NCBI GenBank assembly: GCA_002380945.1
Contig: DFWO01000118.1
Span: 1 to 44,174, forward strand
Source: Methylococcaceae bacterium UBA4132
GTDB taxonomy: Bacteria > Pseudomonadota > Gammaproteobacteria > Methylococcales > Methylomonadaceae
Direction of reading: 5' to 3'
Length of the DNA: 44,174 nucleotides
Under the pieces are notes generated by a model. The model made no database searches. It worked only from the letters and a program-made list of their open reading frames with translations, and was not told the DNA's origin. Of the stretch, positions 10,001 to 21,500 are shown one piece after another. Each line of letters opens with the position of its first letter. Position 1 is the first letter of the stretch. The translations under genes were made by a program, and so were the position numbers.

Positions 10001-12276
10001 CCTTGCGTTCTCGACCTGTCGGCGATAAAACCTTTGTTGATTTTCTTGCTGAAATCAAACAAACCGTACTGGGTGCATTACAGCATCAAGATTATCCATT
10101 CTCCTTGTTAGTAGAAAAGCTACATCCTGAGCGTAACGCAGGTTTATCACCGTTTTATCAAACTTTTTTTGTGTTACAAGGTGATGCTAGCGAGTGTTTT
10201 GATGCCGCTACTTTAGCTTTAGGTGTGCCAAATATTGCTATCGACTGGGCTGATTTAGCTGTTAAAAGCAGTGCGTTACCTGAAAGTATCGCGCAATTTG
10301 ATTTAACGTTGATGATGGCTGAAACCGATCAAGGTTTATTAGCATCTTTTCAATATCGCTATGATTTGTTTGAGCAACAAACCATTTTGCAACTGATGGC
10401 ACATTTCCAAAGTTTACTAGCAGGCGTGTTAGCCAATCCAAACCAACATTTAGCCCAATTGCCGCTATTAACTGCCGCAGAATATCAACGTCAGCAAATA
10501 GACTGGAACGCCACGCAAACTGAGTATTCGCAAGCGACAGGCATACATGAACTGGTTGAGCAACAAGCCGAAAAAACACCTGAGGCTATCGCGCTGGTCT
10601 TTCAAGATCAACAACTGAGTTACGCCGAACTCAATAGCAAAGCCAATCAACTGGCGCATTATCTGTTGGCGCGTGGCGTTAAGCCTGAAGATCGCGTAGC
10701 TGTGTGTATGGAACGCTCTTTAGAATTAGTCGTCAGCTTATTGGCTATTTTAAAAGCAGGCGCGGCTTATTTACCGATAGACCCGACTTATCCGATAGAA
10801 CGGCAACGCTATTTGCTACACGATGCCGATGTGCATTTATTACTCAGTTGTTCGCATTTGGTTGACCATATAGCCCATGACGGTGTGGAAACAATCTACC
10901 TTGATGAACCCACAGTCTATGAACACGGTAATCAAGCAAATCCTGCCACTTCGATTTGTGGCAATAATATTGCCTATATTATCTATACCTCTGGTTCGAC
11001 AGGACACCCTAAAGGTGTGATGGTAAGTCATACTAACGTGCTTCATTCCACTTGGGCGCGGCAACAATATTATGCTGAAACGGTCGGCTGTTATTTATTG
11101 CTGTCTTCGTTCGCCTTTGACAGTTCCGTAGCAGGTATTTTTTGGACGTTGAGTCAAGGCGGCTGTTTATGTTTGCCAGACGATCATCAACCCAAAGACC
11201 CGATGAGTTTGGGTAAACTAATTGAGCAGCAACAAGTCACTCATTTATTAGCCTTGCCATCATTGCATTCAGCAATATTGGATACCGTGTCACCCGATAA
11301 ACTGCGCAGTTTAACCACAGTGATTGTCGCTGGTGAAGCGTGTGCAGTTAAAGTCGCGCAACAACATCAACGAATATTGCCTACCGTTGGGCTTTATAAC
11401 GAATACGGCCCTACCGAAGCAACAGTATGGAGTACGGTATATGCCATTCAACAACCGCCTATCAGCAATAGTATTCCTATCGGTAAACCGATTAGCAATA
11501 TGCAAATCTATTTACTCGACAGCCATTTACATAGCGTACCCGTTGGTGTGATTGGTGAGGTTTATATCGGTGGTATCGGCATAACGCGCGGTTATTTACA
11601 TCAAGCAGCATTGACGGCAGAAAGATTTATTCCTAATCCGTTCAGCACATCGGGTGATCGTTTGTATAAAACAGGCGACCTCGCTTATTACCACCCAGAC
11701 GGTAATATTGAATTTTGTGGTCGTTCTGACCATCAAGTCAAATTACGCGGTTATCGTATTGAATGCGGCGAAATTGAAGCCTGTTTATTAGCACATTCCG
11801 CCGTTAAAGATGCACTTGTGTTGATTCGTGATGAGCGTTTAGTGGCATACATCGTACTAAAACCAGATGAATCAATAGATGCTGATGGTCTTAAAACGCA
11901 TATAAAAGCCGATTTGCCAGATTACATGATTCCTAATGCTTGGGTCTTTTTGACTGCGTTGCCACTTAACGCTAACGGTAAAGTTGATCGTCACGCATTA
12001 ATTGTCTTGGAACGACAAATGACCACGCAAACAGATATTGTCGCACCTAGAGATGAAGCCGAAGAAGCGGTTGCCGCTATCTGGAGCGAAGTGTTAGGTG
12101 TGCAGTCTTTAAGTATTCATGATGATTTTTTTGAACTAGGAGGGCATTCCTTGTCCAGCGTTCAAGTCGTAGCAAAAGTACAGGAACTATTCGGTATTGA
12201 CGTTCCTGTGAATGTCATTTTTGAAGCACCCACTATCGCTAAATTTGTCGATAGAGTGGCGGAATATCAAGACTAA
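7000..12276 (+). CDS. NRPS 1: FAAL-ACP-C-A-PCP loading and first module
   Basis: Starts the peptide by activating a fatty acid as acyl-AMP, loading it on an ACP and condensing it onto the first amino acid. Domains by residue: fatty-acyl-AMP ligase (about 10-600; YTSGSTGHAKGVMVSH near 180, LPLYHDMGLIG, FYPCYGLAEATL), ACP with carrier Ser655 in GIDSLKAMELK, condensation domain (about 705-1150; H840-H841-LIV-D845, with the usual Gly replaced by Leu846), adenylation domain (about 1185-1660; YTSGSTGHPKG near 1330, D1374, NEYGPTEATVW), and PCP with Ser1717 in LGGHSLSSVQV. By eye the A-domain code is DSAAIAEVWK. It shares D, S, A, E, V and K with the bacitracin His code DSELTAEVCK, so His is my best guess. 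It starts at one of three tandem ATGs overlapping the ankyrin stop. No thioesterase is present. Confidence 0.93.
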   Translation: MMMQQNKPLLTSLEDHNIGSLIELLAFRAEQQADKTAYVFLVDGEQQRVSLTYSELDKQAKTIAATLQTLGLQGERAVLLYPQGLDYIAAFFGCLYAGVVAVPAYPPKNQRNLPRLQAIIEDSQAAIILSTQATSNSARALYADDKGSLPWLLTDQAMDGNPEQWLIPDLTPESLAFLQYTSGSTGHAKGVMVSHGNLMANQQAIKDGFGHDHQSTVVGWLPLYHDMGLIGNVMQPLYIGAPVILMSPLAFLEKPLRWLQAISDYQAHTSGAPNFAFDLCVQKISAKDKAQLNLSSWQLAFNGSEPIHSATLDRFAEAFAECGFKREAFYPCYGLAEATLLVTGIHKSQAPTIRAFNKSKLEQHIACNNVAHLDDYRRLVGCGTVGKNHQLRIVNPDTQTLCTDGHIGEIQVSGASIAQGYWQNSVTSQETFITDVHNNRWLRTGDLGFIHHGELFISGRLKDLIIIRGRNYYPHDIEKAAQEAVDCLTPHSSAAFSIASQDGEKLILLAELKRAYVRQNDFQAEFSAIRSRLVEECGAQADVIVLLKPNAILKTTSGKIRRAACKERYEHQQLDIVAIDDLTATYQTPQAEDIPSKPSIPPELALLRQTLLLAPSVAAAPLLASYLSTRVAALSGLAQAQIGLSASVLSLGIDSLKAMELKYFVDEFLNIDFPVMLLLDDNSLTDIAEHALKLAVENPVIESVSTHIVSAEMPLSLGQQALWTLCQVTAMPTLYNMSVALQIDSNINTNALQDALQALINRHSQLRTHFGLNEQTQLVQTIVPSLSPTFSQIHCDDDEHRQQQITVWLQQAFDLQNEALLKTVLFSNADDNHKLVFCAHHLIVDLRSITILLNELKKLYRAKLLNQDADLPALTSHYGDYIHWQQQYLPSPAAEQAWQYWQQQLTGELPKLELLIRKFCPTTPTYQGSVETLIIDKVTQQKLRALAESHNVTLYTVLLALFKTLLYRYSGQQDLIVGSPLLGRPKKAFADLVGYFVNPVALRSRPVGDKTFVDFLAEIKQTVLGALQHQDYPFSLLVEKLHPERNAGLSPFYQTFFVLQGDASECFDAATLALGVPNIAIDWADLAVKSSALPESIAQFDLTLMMAETDQGLLASFQYRYDLFEQQTILQLMAHFQSLLAGVLANPNQHLAQLPLLTAAEYQRQQIDWNATQTEYSQATGIHELVEQQAEKTPEAIALVFQDQQLSYAELNSKANQLAHYLLARGVKPEDRVAVCMERSLELVVSLLAILKAGAAYLPIDPTYPIERQRYLLHDADVHLLLSCSHLVDHIAHDGVETIYLDEPTVYEHGNQANPATSICGNNIAYIIYTSGSTGHPKGVMVSHTNVLHSTWARQQYYAETVGCYLLLSSFAFDSSVAGIFWTLSQGGCLCLPDDHQPKDPMSLGKLIEQQQVTHLLALPSLHSAILDTVSPDKLRSLTTVIVAGEACAVKVAQQHQRILPTVGLYNEYGPTEATVWSTVYAIQQPPISNSIPIGKPISNMQIYLLDSHLHSVPVGVIGEVYIGGIGITRGYLHQAALTAERFIPNPFSTSGDRLYKTGDLAYYHPDGNIEFCGRSDHQVKLRGYRIECGEIEACLLAHSAVKDALVLIRDERLVAYIVLKPDESIDADGLKTHIKADLPDYMIPNAWVFLTALPLNANGKVDRHALIVLERQMTTQTDIVAPRDEAEEAVAAIWSEVLGVQSLSIHDDFFELGGHSLSSVQVVAKVQELFGIDVPVNVIFEAPTIAKFVDRVAEYQD

Positions 12277-12290
12277 CTGAGGGTTTAACG

Positions 12291-15200
12291 ATGCAAACAA
12301 TAACAGGGCATGATGAACCGATTGCTAAAAATCGCGCACAATTGATATTAAAGCTGAAAAAAAATGCCAATTCAGACAGTGCGCCGATTCAAAAACGTGC
12401 TAGCAATCGAGCGGTACCGTTATCACACGCGCAAGAACGGCTATGGATTATGTCGCAATTAGAACCCGACAGTTCTATTTACAACATGGCGGGGGCGTTA
12501 CAGTTGGATGGGGCTTTAAATCATGCGGCGTTGCGGCACAGTTTAAATGAAGTGTTACGCCGTCATGAAGTATTGCGCAGTTGTTTTGTTCGTGCAGAAA
12601 ACCAAGGCATTCAGCGCGTAATAGCCGATGCCCAATTAATCTTGGCAGAGTTGGATTTAACTAATCAAGCCGAGTTATTTGCACACTGTGCCGATGAATT
12701 TACCCGTTCGCCATTTGATTTAAGCCACGATTTACCGTTACGCGCGTTGCTGATAAAGCAAGGACAAACGCAACATCGTTTAGTACTGGTTTTGCATCAT
12801 ATTGTCGCTGACCGTTGGTCAGTTGGCTTGTTAATACAAGAAGTTGCTGTCTTATACCAAGCGTTTAGCCAAGGTAAACCCTCACACTTAGCCGAATTGG
12901 CTATACAGTATGGCGATTTTGCTTTATGGCAACGTGGGCAAAGCGAAACCTTGGAAAAACATTTACCGTATTGGCAACAAAAACTGCACAACGCACCGCC
13001 GTTATTAGAATTACCGACTGATCGCGCTAGACCTCCCATACAAAGCTATCGCGGTGCGACTTTTACTTTTGAACTTACCCAGCCCTTGAGTTTAGGGCTA
13101 AGCGTATTAGCCAAACAACAGAATGTAACGCTGTTTATGTTGATGACTGCCGCGTTTAGTTTATTGCTATCACGTTATAGTCACCACAAAGACATCACTA
13201 TTGGTTATCCGATTGCAGGACGCAATCAAAGCCAAACCAACAATCTTATCGGTTTTTTTGTCAATACCTTGGTCTTGCGTTGTGCATTGCAAGATGATTT
13301 GCCGTTTAGTCAGTATCTTAAACAAATTCGTGATCAAGCTTTACAAGATCAAACTCATGCCGAACTGAATTTTAGCCAATTGGTAGAAGCATTAAATCCA
13401 GTGCGTCATGCTGAGCATTCACCGTTATTTCAAGTCATGCTCGCCGTGCAGAATATCCCTAGCAGTACGTTACAACTGCCTAAATTAAAAGTCACCCCGT
13501 TAAATCTGGCTAATCATATCTCGCAGTTTGATTTAACTTTATTTATCGAACAAGGTAACGACAAATTACAGGCGGCGTTTGAATACAACACCGATTTGTT
13601 TGATGCGGCGACTATTCAACGTATGGCGCAACATTTGCAAACCTTGCTAGTAAGCATTATTAGCAGTCCGAATTCCACGCTTAAATGTCTGCCATTACTG
13701 AGCAAAGCTGAACAACAGCAATTTTTGCCTGTTCAACAAGTGACAACACCCAAAAACTCTGCGTTGTTAATACATCAATTGTTTGAACAATTTGCCCAAG
13801 CGACACCCGATAAAACCGCTTTGGTGTTTGCTAATCAAACGCTCAGTTACGCCGAACTCAATCAACGCGCTAATCAATTGGCGCATTACTTACGCGCTTT
13901 AGGTGTTAAAGAAGAAAGTCGTGTGGGCGTTAGTGCTAAACGCTCCGCTGAATTAATCATTGCCTTGTTAGCGGTACTCAAAGCGGGCGCGGCATATATT
14001 CCGTTAGACCCTGATTATCCGCAACAACGCCTAGAATATTTATTGGCAGATGCTGATATTGAATTATTGCTGACGCAAACGGAATTACTTCCTAAATTTA
14101 CTAGCCAACATACCGTGTGCATTGACCAAAGTTTTGCTGATTATTCGATTGAATCGCCTAACACCTTGGTAACATCGCTTAATACTGCGTACATGATTTA
14201 CACCTCAGGTTCAACTGGGCATCCTAAAGGCGTGTTAATCAGTCATGCTAATTTATTGCATTCCACGCTGACCAGAAATAAGTATTACTCAGACCAGCTA
14301 AGTTGTTTTTTACTGTTATCGTCATTTGCGTTTGATAGTTCAGTGGCGGGGATTTTTTGGACATTAAGCCAAGGCGGTTGTTTATGTTTACCGCAACAAG
14401 ACGATTTAAATGATCCTAACGCATTGGCAAAACTCATTCACCAGCAACAAGTCAGTCATTTATTAGCGTTGCCGTCTTTTTACAGCACTATCATACACAC
14501 TAGCAATGTGCCGTTACTGAGTTCATTAAAAGTAGTGATAGTTGCGGGCGAGGGCTGTTCCAGCACCGTGGCTAATGACCATCATCAAAAATTTCCGCAC
14601 GTTAAATTCTATAACGAGTATGGTCCAACGGAAGGTACCGTATGGAGTACCGTGTATCAAAGCGTAGGTATGGAATCGAACGGGGTATTATCCATCGGTC
14701 ATGCTATTGATGATATGCAGATACTTATCATGGATGCGTATGGTGAACCTGTCCCTATCGGTGTCAGTGGCGAATTGTATATTGGTGGTGCTGGTGTGGC
14801 GCAAGCATATTTGCATCAAGCCGATTTAACTGCCAAGAAATTCGTACCTCATCCGTTTGCGGTTGGACAACGCTTGTATAGATCAGGTGATTTAGGACGT
14901 TATCGCGTCGATGGCAGTATTGAGTTTTTAGGACGTGTCGATCATCAAGTCAAAATTCGCGGTTATCGTATTGAATTGGGTGAAATTGAAACCCGCTTAT
15001 TACAACATCCGTTTATTCAAGGTACGGCGGTATTAGCTGTCAATAATCGGCTGATTGCCTACATCGTTGCGACTGCTGATTTAGTATCAGAAGCTGACAT
15101 CTTGCGGCATCTTAAACAAACGTTACCTGATTACATGATGCCTTCTGCGGTGATTTATTTGGATACGTTGCCGCTGACACCGAACGGTAAGTTAGATAGA

Positions 15201-15575
15201 AATGCGCTACCCAATCCAGAAGCACATCGCTCAACACAAGTACAAGATTTTAAAGCCCCGACCAATTCCATCGAAGAAATGCTACTGACAGCGTGGCATG
15301 AAGTCTTGGAACTCAACACCATTAGCATCAACGACAATTTTTTTGCCTTGGGTGGTCATTCATTAGCGGCAATACAAGTGCGCTCGCGGATTAATGAACT
15401 GTTCAATATTGAAATGCCCGCAAAATTATTATTTGAAGCCCCAACAATTGAATTAATCGCCAAGGAAATTCTCGCCTTACAAATACAACAACAAGACGAT
15501 GATGACTTAGCCTTGTTATTGCAACAGCTAGAAGACCTTTCCGATGATGAAGCTCTGGCTTTATTGAATGCTTAA
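12291..15575 (+). CDS. NRPS 2: C-A-PCP, second module
   Basis: Adds the second residue. Domains: condensation (about 40-480; H169-H170-IVA-D174, next residue Arg175 instead of Gly), adenylation (about 500-955; YTSGSTGHPKG near 640, D682, NEYGPTEGTVW), and PCP with Ser1024 in LGGHSLAAIQV. The adenylation code reads DSAAIAEVWK, identical to NRPS 1 and NRPS 4, so the same substrate (probably His) is expected. The C terminus after the PCP is an acidic, leucine-rich tail (QQQDDDDLALLLQQLEDLS), a likely docking element for NRPS 3. GAGGG lies upstream of the ATG and the gap to NRPS 1 is 14 bases, so the genes are co-transcribed. Confidence 0.93.
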   Translation: MQTITGHDEPIAKNRAQLILKLKKNANSDSAPIQKRASNRAVPLSHAQERLWIMSQLEPDSSIYNMAGALQLDGALNHAALRHSLNEVLRRHEVLRSCFVRAENQGIQRVIADAQLILAELDLTNQAELFAHCADEFTRSPFDLSHDLPLRALLIKQGQTQHRLVLVLHHIVADRWSVGLLIQEVAVLYQAFSQGKPSHLAELAIQYGDFALWQRGQSETLEKHLPYWQQKLHNAPPLLELPTDRARPPIQSYRGATFTFELTQPLSLGLSVLAKQQNVTLFMLMTAAFSLLLSRYSHHKDITIGYPIAGRNQSQTNNLIGFFVNTLVLRCALQDDLPFSQYLKQIRDQALQDQTHAELNFSQLVEALNPVRHAEHSPLFQVMLAVQNIPSSTLQLPKLKVTPLNLANHISQFDLTLFIEQGNDKLQAAFEYNTDLFDAATIQRMAQHLQTLLVSIISSPNSTLKCLPLLSKAEQQQFLPVQQVTTPKNSALLIHQLFEQFAQATPDKTALVFANQTLSYAELNQRANQLAHYLRALGVKEESRVGVSAKRSAELIIALLAVLKAGAAYIPLDPDYPQQRLEYLLADADIELLLTQTELLPKFTSQHTVCIDQSFADYSIESPNTLVTSLNTAYMIYTSGSTGHPKGVLISHANLLHSTLTRNKYYSDQLSCFLLLSSFAFDSSVAGIFWTLSQGGCLCLPQQDDLNDPNALAKLIHQQQVSHLLALPSFYSTIIHTSNVPLLSSLKVVIVAGEGCSSTVANDHHQKFPHVKFYNEYGPTEGTVWSTVYQSVGMESNGVLSIGHAIDDMQILIMDAYGEPVPIGVSGELYIGGAGVAQAYLHQADLTAKKFVPHPFAVGQRLYRSGDLGRYRVDGSIEFLGRVDHQVKIRGYRIELGEIETRLLQHPFIQGTAVLAVNNRLIAYIVATADLVSEADILRHLKQTLPDYMMPSAVIYLDTLPLTPNGKLDRNALPNPEAHRSTQVQDFKAPTNSIEEMLLTAWHEVLELNTISINDNFFALGGHSLAAIQVRSRINELFNIEMPAKLLFEAPTIELIAKEILALQIQQQDDDDLALLLQQLEDLSDDEALALLNA

Positions 15576-15591
15576 CAACAGGATTTTTTGA

Positions 15592-18500
15592 ATGAACAGC
15601 ACCACCGCTAAAATTGCCCATCTTAGCCAAGAAAAACAAGCCTTATTGGCAAAATTATTGCAGCAAAAAACTGCGGCTACCCATACCCGCATTGCTAAAC
15701 GTAAAGATCAGTCGCCTTGTGTCTTATCGTTTGCCCAAGAACGGCTGTGGTTTTTGGCACAAATGGATGCCAATAGTGCATTTTATAATATTGCAGGCGT
15801 GGTGCGTTTACAGGGTAAATTAAACACGGCAGTGTTGGAACAAGCATTGAATGAAGTGATACGTCGTCATGAAGCTTTGCGTACCGCGTTTTTAATGGCG
15901 GAGCGTCCACAACAACACATTATTGACTATAGCCCCGTTGATTTATTAAGCGTCGATTTAACGGATTTAGACGCATCATTACAAGCGCGAGCGATTAAGC
16001 ATATTTCAACACAAGAGGCGCATCGGGTTTTTGATTTGACACAAACGCCATTATTACGCGCTACCTTGTTAAAACTGGGCAAACAACAACACACGCTATT
16101 GATGACTTTACATCATATCGTTTCGGATGAATGGTCGTTAGCACTCTTTATCAAAGAACTAAGCCAGTTTTATGAAACGTTCAGTCAAGGCAAACCATCC
16201 AGTAAGCCAGAACTGGAATTGCAATATGCGGATTTTTCCTGTTGGCAACGCCAATATTTACAAGGTGAACGTCAGCAAAAACAATGGGCTTATTGGAAAG
16301 AGCAGCTAGCTAACGCACCACAATTATTGGAATTACCTACCGATAAACCGCGCCCTGTTGAAATGTCTTACCAAGGCACAACATACCATTTTCAATTAGA
16401 TGCACCGTTAAGCACTGCGTTACAACAACTCAGTAGGCAAACTGATAGTACCTTATTTATGCTGTCTATGGCGATTTTTTCAGTATTGCTACAACGTCAT
16501 GCAGGACAAAACGACATTTGCATCGGCTATCCTGTCGCTAATCGTAATCGACAAGAAATTGAAAATTTGATTGGTTTTTTCGTCAATACCCAAGTGTTGC
16601 GTAGCGATTTATCAGACAACCCGCGTTTTATCGACTTGCTCAGTCAAATCAAGCAACATGTTTTAAATGCGCAAAACCATCAAGACATACCGTTTGAGCA
16701 ATTGGTGGATGAACTCAAACCAGAACGCAGTTTAAACCACACGCCATTATTTCAAGTGATGTTGGTGTTTCAAAACGCGCCTGTGCCATCTGTTACTTTA
16801 GCAGAGTTAAGTTTTGACATAGCCGAAGCCGAGGTTAACTTCGCCAAGTTTGATTTAACGCTGACCATTACCAACAGCGACAATGGACTACACTGTAGTT
16901 TGAATTATGCGACTGATTTATTCCACGAAAGCTCAATTATCAAATTGGCTGAGCATTTTCAGTGTTTAGCACAAGGTATCGTTGAACAACCCGAAGCGCG
17001 TTTATCAGAACTGCCGTTACTTACCAGCGCGGAACAACAGCAACTTTTAGGCAATACCGCGCAGGATTTTTCCACGCCACAAACTATTGCCCAATTGTTT
17101 GAAATACAAGCCGAAAAAAATCCCGATGCTATCGCCGTTGTGTTTGCTGAACAAACCTTAAGCTATCGCGAACTGAATCACAAAGCCAATCAACTGGCGC
17201 GTTATCTGCAAGACCAAGGCGTTCAAGCCGATGTGCTGGTTGGTGTGTGTTTACAGCGGTCTTTAGAAATGATGATTGCTTTATTGGCAATCATCAAAGC
17301 AGGTGGCGCGTATTTACCGTTAGACCCTGATTATCCGCTTGAGCGTTTAGCTTATATGTTGGATGATGCGAAAGCCGCATTGTTGATTACGGAGCAATCA
17401 CTATCAACAAGCTTGCCCGCAAGCACCGATAGCCGTTTTTATATCGACAGCGATTGGGAAAAAATCACGCAAAACAACATAGAAAATTTACATGTTGCTC
17501 TGCATCCGTTGAATTTAGCGTATGTGATTTACACCTCTGGTTCAACAGGCAATCCCAAAGGCGTGATGGTGACACATCATCAAGTTACGCGCTTGTTTGC
17601 CGCGACCGAAGCGGAATTTCAGTTTAATGCAAACGATGTGTGGACGCTATTTCATTCCTTCGCATTTGATTTTTCAGTGTGGGAAATTTGGGGTGCGTTA
17701 TTGTATGGCGGACGCTTAGTGATTGTACCGTATTGGATTAGCCGTTCACCGAAAGAATTTAGCGAGTTATTACAAACACAACAAGTCACAGTATTGAATC
17801 AAACACCGTCTGCGTTTGTGCAGTTGGTAAATTTACCGCCACAAGATTATGCGTTGCGCGTGGTAATTTTCGGCGGCGAAGCCTTGGATTTAGCCAGTTT
17901 AAAACCGTGGTTTACCTATCATGGCGACCAAAAGCCGCGGCTAGTCAATATGTACGGTATCACCGAAACCACAGTACACGTCACTTACCGCGCCTTAACT
18001 CAACAAGATTGTGAACAAGCAACCGTCAGTCCAATCGGGCGACCGATTGCCGATTTACAAACCTATTTATTAAACGAGCATTATCAGCTTTGCCCTGATA
18101 ACAGTCGCGGTGAATTATTTGTCGGTGGTGCTGGTTTAGCGCGTGGTTATTTGAACCGTCCCGATTTAACCGCCGAACGCTTTGTACCAAATCCATTCGG
18201 TGTAGTAGGTAGTCGTTTATACAAAAGTGGTGATTTAGCGCGTCGCACTGCCAATAACGATATGGATTATGCGGGACGTATCGACCATCAAGTTAAAATT
18301 CGCGGCTTTAGAATTGAATTAGGTGAAATTGAAGCCGCGTTACTCAGTCATGCCGATATTAAAGAAGCCATTGTTTTAGCGCGTGATGAAGGCGGCAGAA
18401 AACAATTAGTTGCCTACTTGATTACTCGGCAAGCTATCAGTAATGATGTATTACTCGCGCATCTAAAACAACGCTTGCCTGATTATATGTTGCCTAGCGC

Positions 18501-21500
18501 GTTTGTTTATCTGGATAGCTTTCCGCTCACAGCTAACGGTAAGCTCAATCGCAAAGCACTACCTGCACCTAATATCACCGTGCAGTTAAAAAATCACTAT
18601 GTTGCGCCACAAACAGCCACTGAAAAAACGCTGGTGACTATTTGGCAAGATTTATTGAGTCTTGAACAAGTCGGTATTCACGATAATTTTTTTGCCTTGG
18701 GCGGCGATTCGATACTCAGCATTCAAGTGGTTAGTCGTGCCAGACAAGCGGGCATTATCATCACGCCTAAACAATTGTTTCAACATCAAACTATAGCGGC
18801 GTTGGCGGCGGTGGCTAATCAAGAAACGGTAATTGCCGCTGAACAGGGTTTAATAAGCGGTAATGTGCCATTGACACCAATACAGAACTGGTTTTTTGCA
18901 CAAGACTTTGTTAATCCACAGCATTGGAATCAAGCCCTGCTATTTGAAATAAAAGCGAATTGTAGTCCTGTCATGTTAGAACAAGCCTTGCAACGCTTAG
19001 TGAGTCATCATGATGCGTTGCGTTTGCAGTTTTATCAAGAGCAGGGCGTTTGGCAACAACGCAATCTTAGTGAAATCAACAGTGAGTTATTAGTTGAAAT
19101 TGACTTATCAAATATTGCCGCTGAACAACAAGCCGCCGCGCTGGAAAAAACTGCGACTGAGCAGCAAGCGCAATTGAATTTAATGACAGGTCAATTAGTA
19201 CGCGGTGTGTGGTTTGATTTAGGCACAACGCAAAATCCGCGTGTGTTAATCGCCATTCATCACTTAGCGGTAGACGGTGTGTCATGGCGGATTTTATTGG
19301 AAGATTTAAGCACACTATTATCTGGACAAACTGCGCTACCCGAAAAAACTACGTCATTCAAACAATGGGCGGAGCAGATTCGTTCAAGCACATTAATGCT
19401 GAATGCCGATTATTGGCTGGATTCGCGTCGTAAAGATGTGATTGCCTTACCTGTTGATAATTCGGCTGGAATCAATACGGTAGCCGCTGAACAAGCCCTC
19501 AGTTTTAGTTTATCGGAAGCTGATACCCACGCCTTACTAAAAGAAGTACCCAGTGCGTATCAGACCAAAATAGATGACGTGTTACTGACTGCATTAGCGC
19601 AAACATTAAGCGAGTGGTCTGGGCAATCCACGCTATTAATAGATTTAGAAGGTCATGGTCGTGAAGACTTGACTGGGCATTTAGATGTATCACGCACGGT
19701 GGGCTGGTTTACCAGTTTGTTCCCTGTGTTATTAACACTGCCCGTAGAGACGCAAAATTTTGCATCTCTACCCGTAATAAAAGAACAACTACGCGCGATT
19801 CCAGATAAAGGCATCAGTTATGGTTGGTTGCGTTACTCAGACAGTGATACCGCACAACAACTCGCTGTCTTGCCCAAAGCCTCGGTGATGTTTAATTATT
19901 TGGGGCAGTTTGATTCCTCCGTATCAGCCGATTCGCTGTTTATACCACTGAGCAGTTCAGCGGGGATGAATCGCGATGCTTTAAGTACACGCACTCATGA
20001 GTTTGAAATTGTCAGTCATATTGCGGAGGGTCAATTGCAGCTTACTTGGCGTTACAGTGGTGATCGTTATTCAAAAGCTACCATAGCGGCATTAATACAA
20101 AATTACCAACAGCAACTAAAAGATTTGCTTGCCCATTGTTTATTGCCTGAGTCTGGAGCTTATACGCCGTCAGATTTTGCCTTAGCGGCATTAACGCAAG
20201 TCGAATTGGATGAACTGAGCCTACCTGCACGGCAAGTTGAAGATTTATATCCACTCGCGCCGTTACAACAAGGTCTGTTGTTTCACAGTTTGTATGCCCC
20301 TGATTCTGGTATGTATTGCGTACAACTAGGCTGCCAGCTCAATGGTGAGTTAAACATTGCATTGTTTCAACAAGCGTGGCAACAACTGCTTGATAAATAT
20401 TCAGTATTACGCACCCGTTTTCATATTGAAAACTGGAGTAAACCGTTACAACAAGTCAATAAACACGCACAGGCTACTTTTACGTTTTACGATTGGTGTG
20501 AACTGAATGAAACAGAACAACAGACACGTTGGCAACAATTATTGCTAAACGATGCCAAAATACCATTTGATTTTACTCGCGCTCCGTTAATGCGTTTAGG
20601 GCTAGCACATTGTGATGCAAAGCGACATTATTTCTTCTGGAGTCATCATCATGTGCTATTAGATGGCTGGAGTAATTCGTTGATTCTACAAGCCGTGTTT
20701 GCTCATTATGAAGCCTTAAAAAATGGCACAGAGGTACAAGCAACTCACTCACGCCCTTACCGAGATTATATTGACTGGTTACAAAAACAAGATTTTCTTG
20801 CCGCTAAAAATTACTGGCAAACTCAGCTTAGCGGTTTTACTGCACCCACTTCCTTAGGTGTGGATCGTTATAACAACGAAATACTCGACGCTTATGCAGA
20901 ACATGAGCTGATTTTTTCCATTGAACAAACTCAACAACTACAAGATTTTGTCAAACAACAGCACATCACACTAAATACCCTAGTACAAGGCGTATGGGCA
21001 TTATTATTAAGCCGTTACAGTGGTGAGCAAGATATTTTGTTTGGAACTACTGTTTCAGGACGACCCGCTGAATTAAGCGGCGTTGAATTTATGGTTGGCT
21101 TATTTATCAATAGCTTGCCGATGCGTGTACAAATTCCTACTGAAATTGACGTGGCGACATGGTTAAAAACCTTGTTTGAACAAAACTTAGAATTGCGCCG
21201 TTATGAATATACGCCCTTAGTACAAATACAAGGTTGGTCTGATATACCACGCGGATTGCCATTGTTTGAAAGTTTGTTAGTGTTTGAAAATTATCCAATT
21301 GATGCTGCGTTAGCAGGTGCAAATTCGGGAAGTTTGCAACGTGGTGAATTGGTTGTCGAAAATATCACTACCCAAGATTACACCAGCTATCCGTTAACTA
21401 TTTCTGCCTTCCCAAGTACACAATTTAAACTGGCAATCACTTACGATGTGCAGCGTTTCGATTCTGTATCCATCCTACGGATGTTGGGGCATTTACAGAC

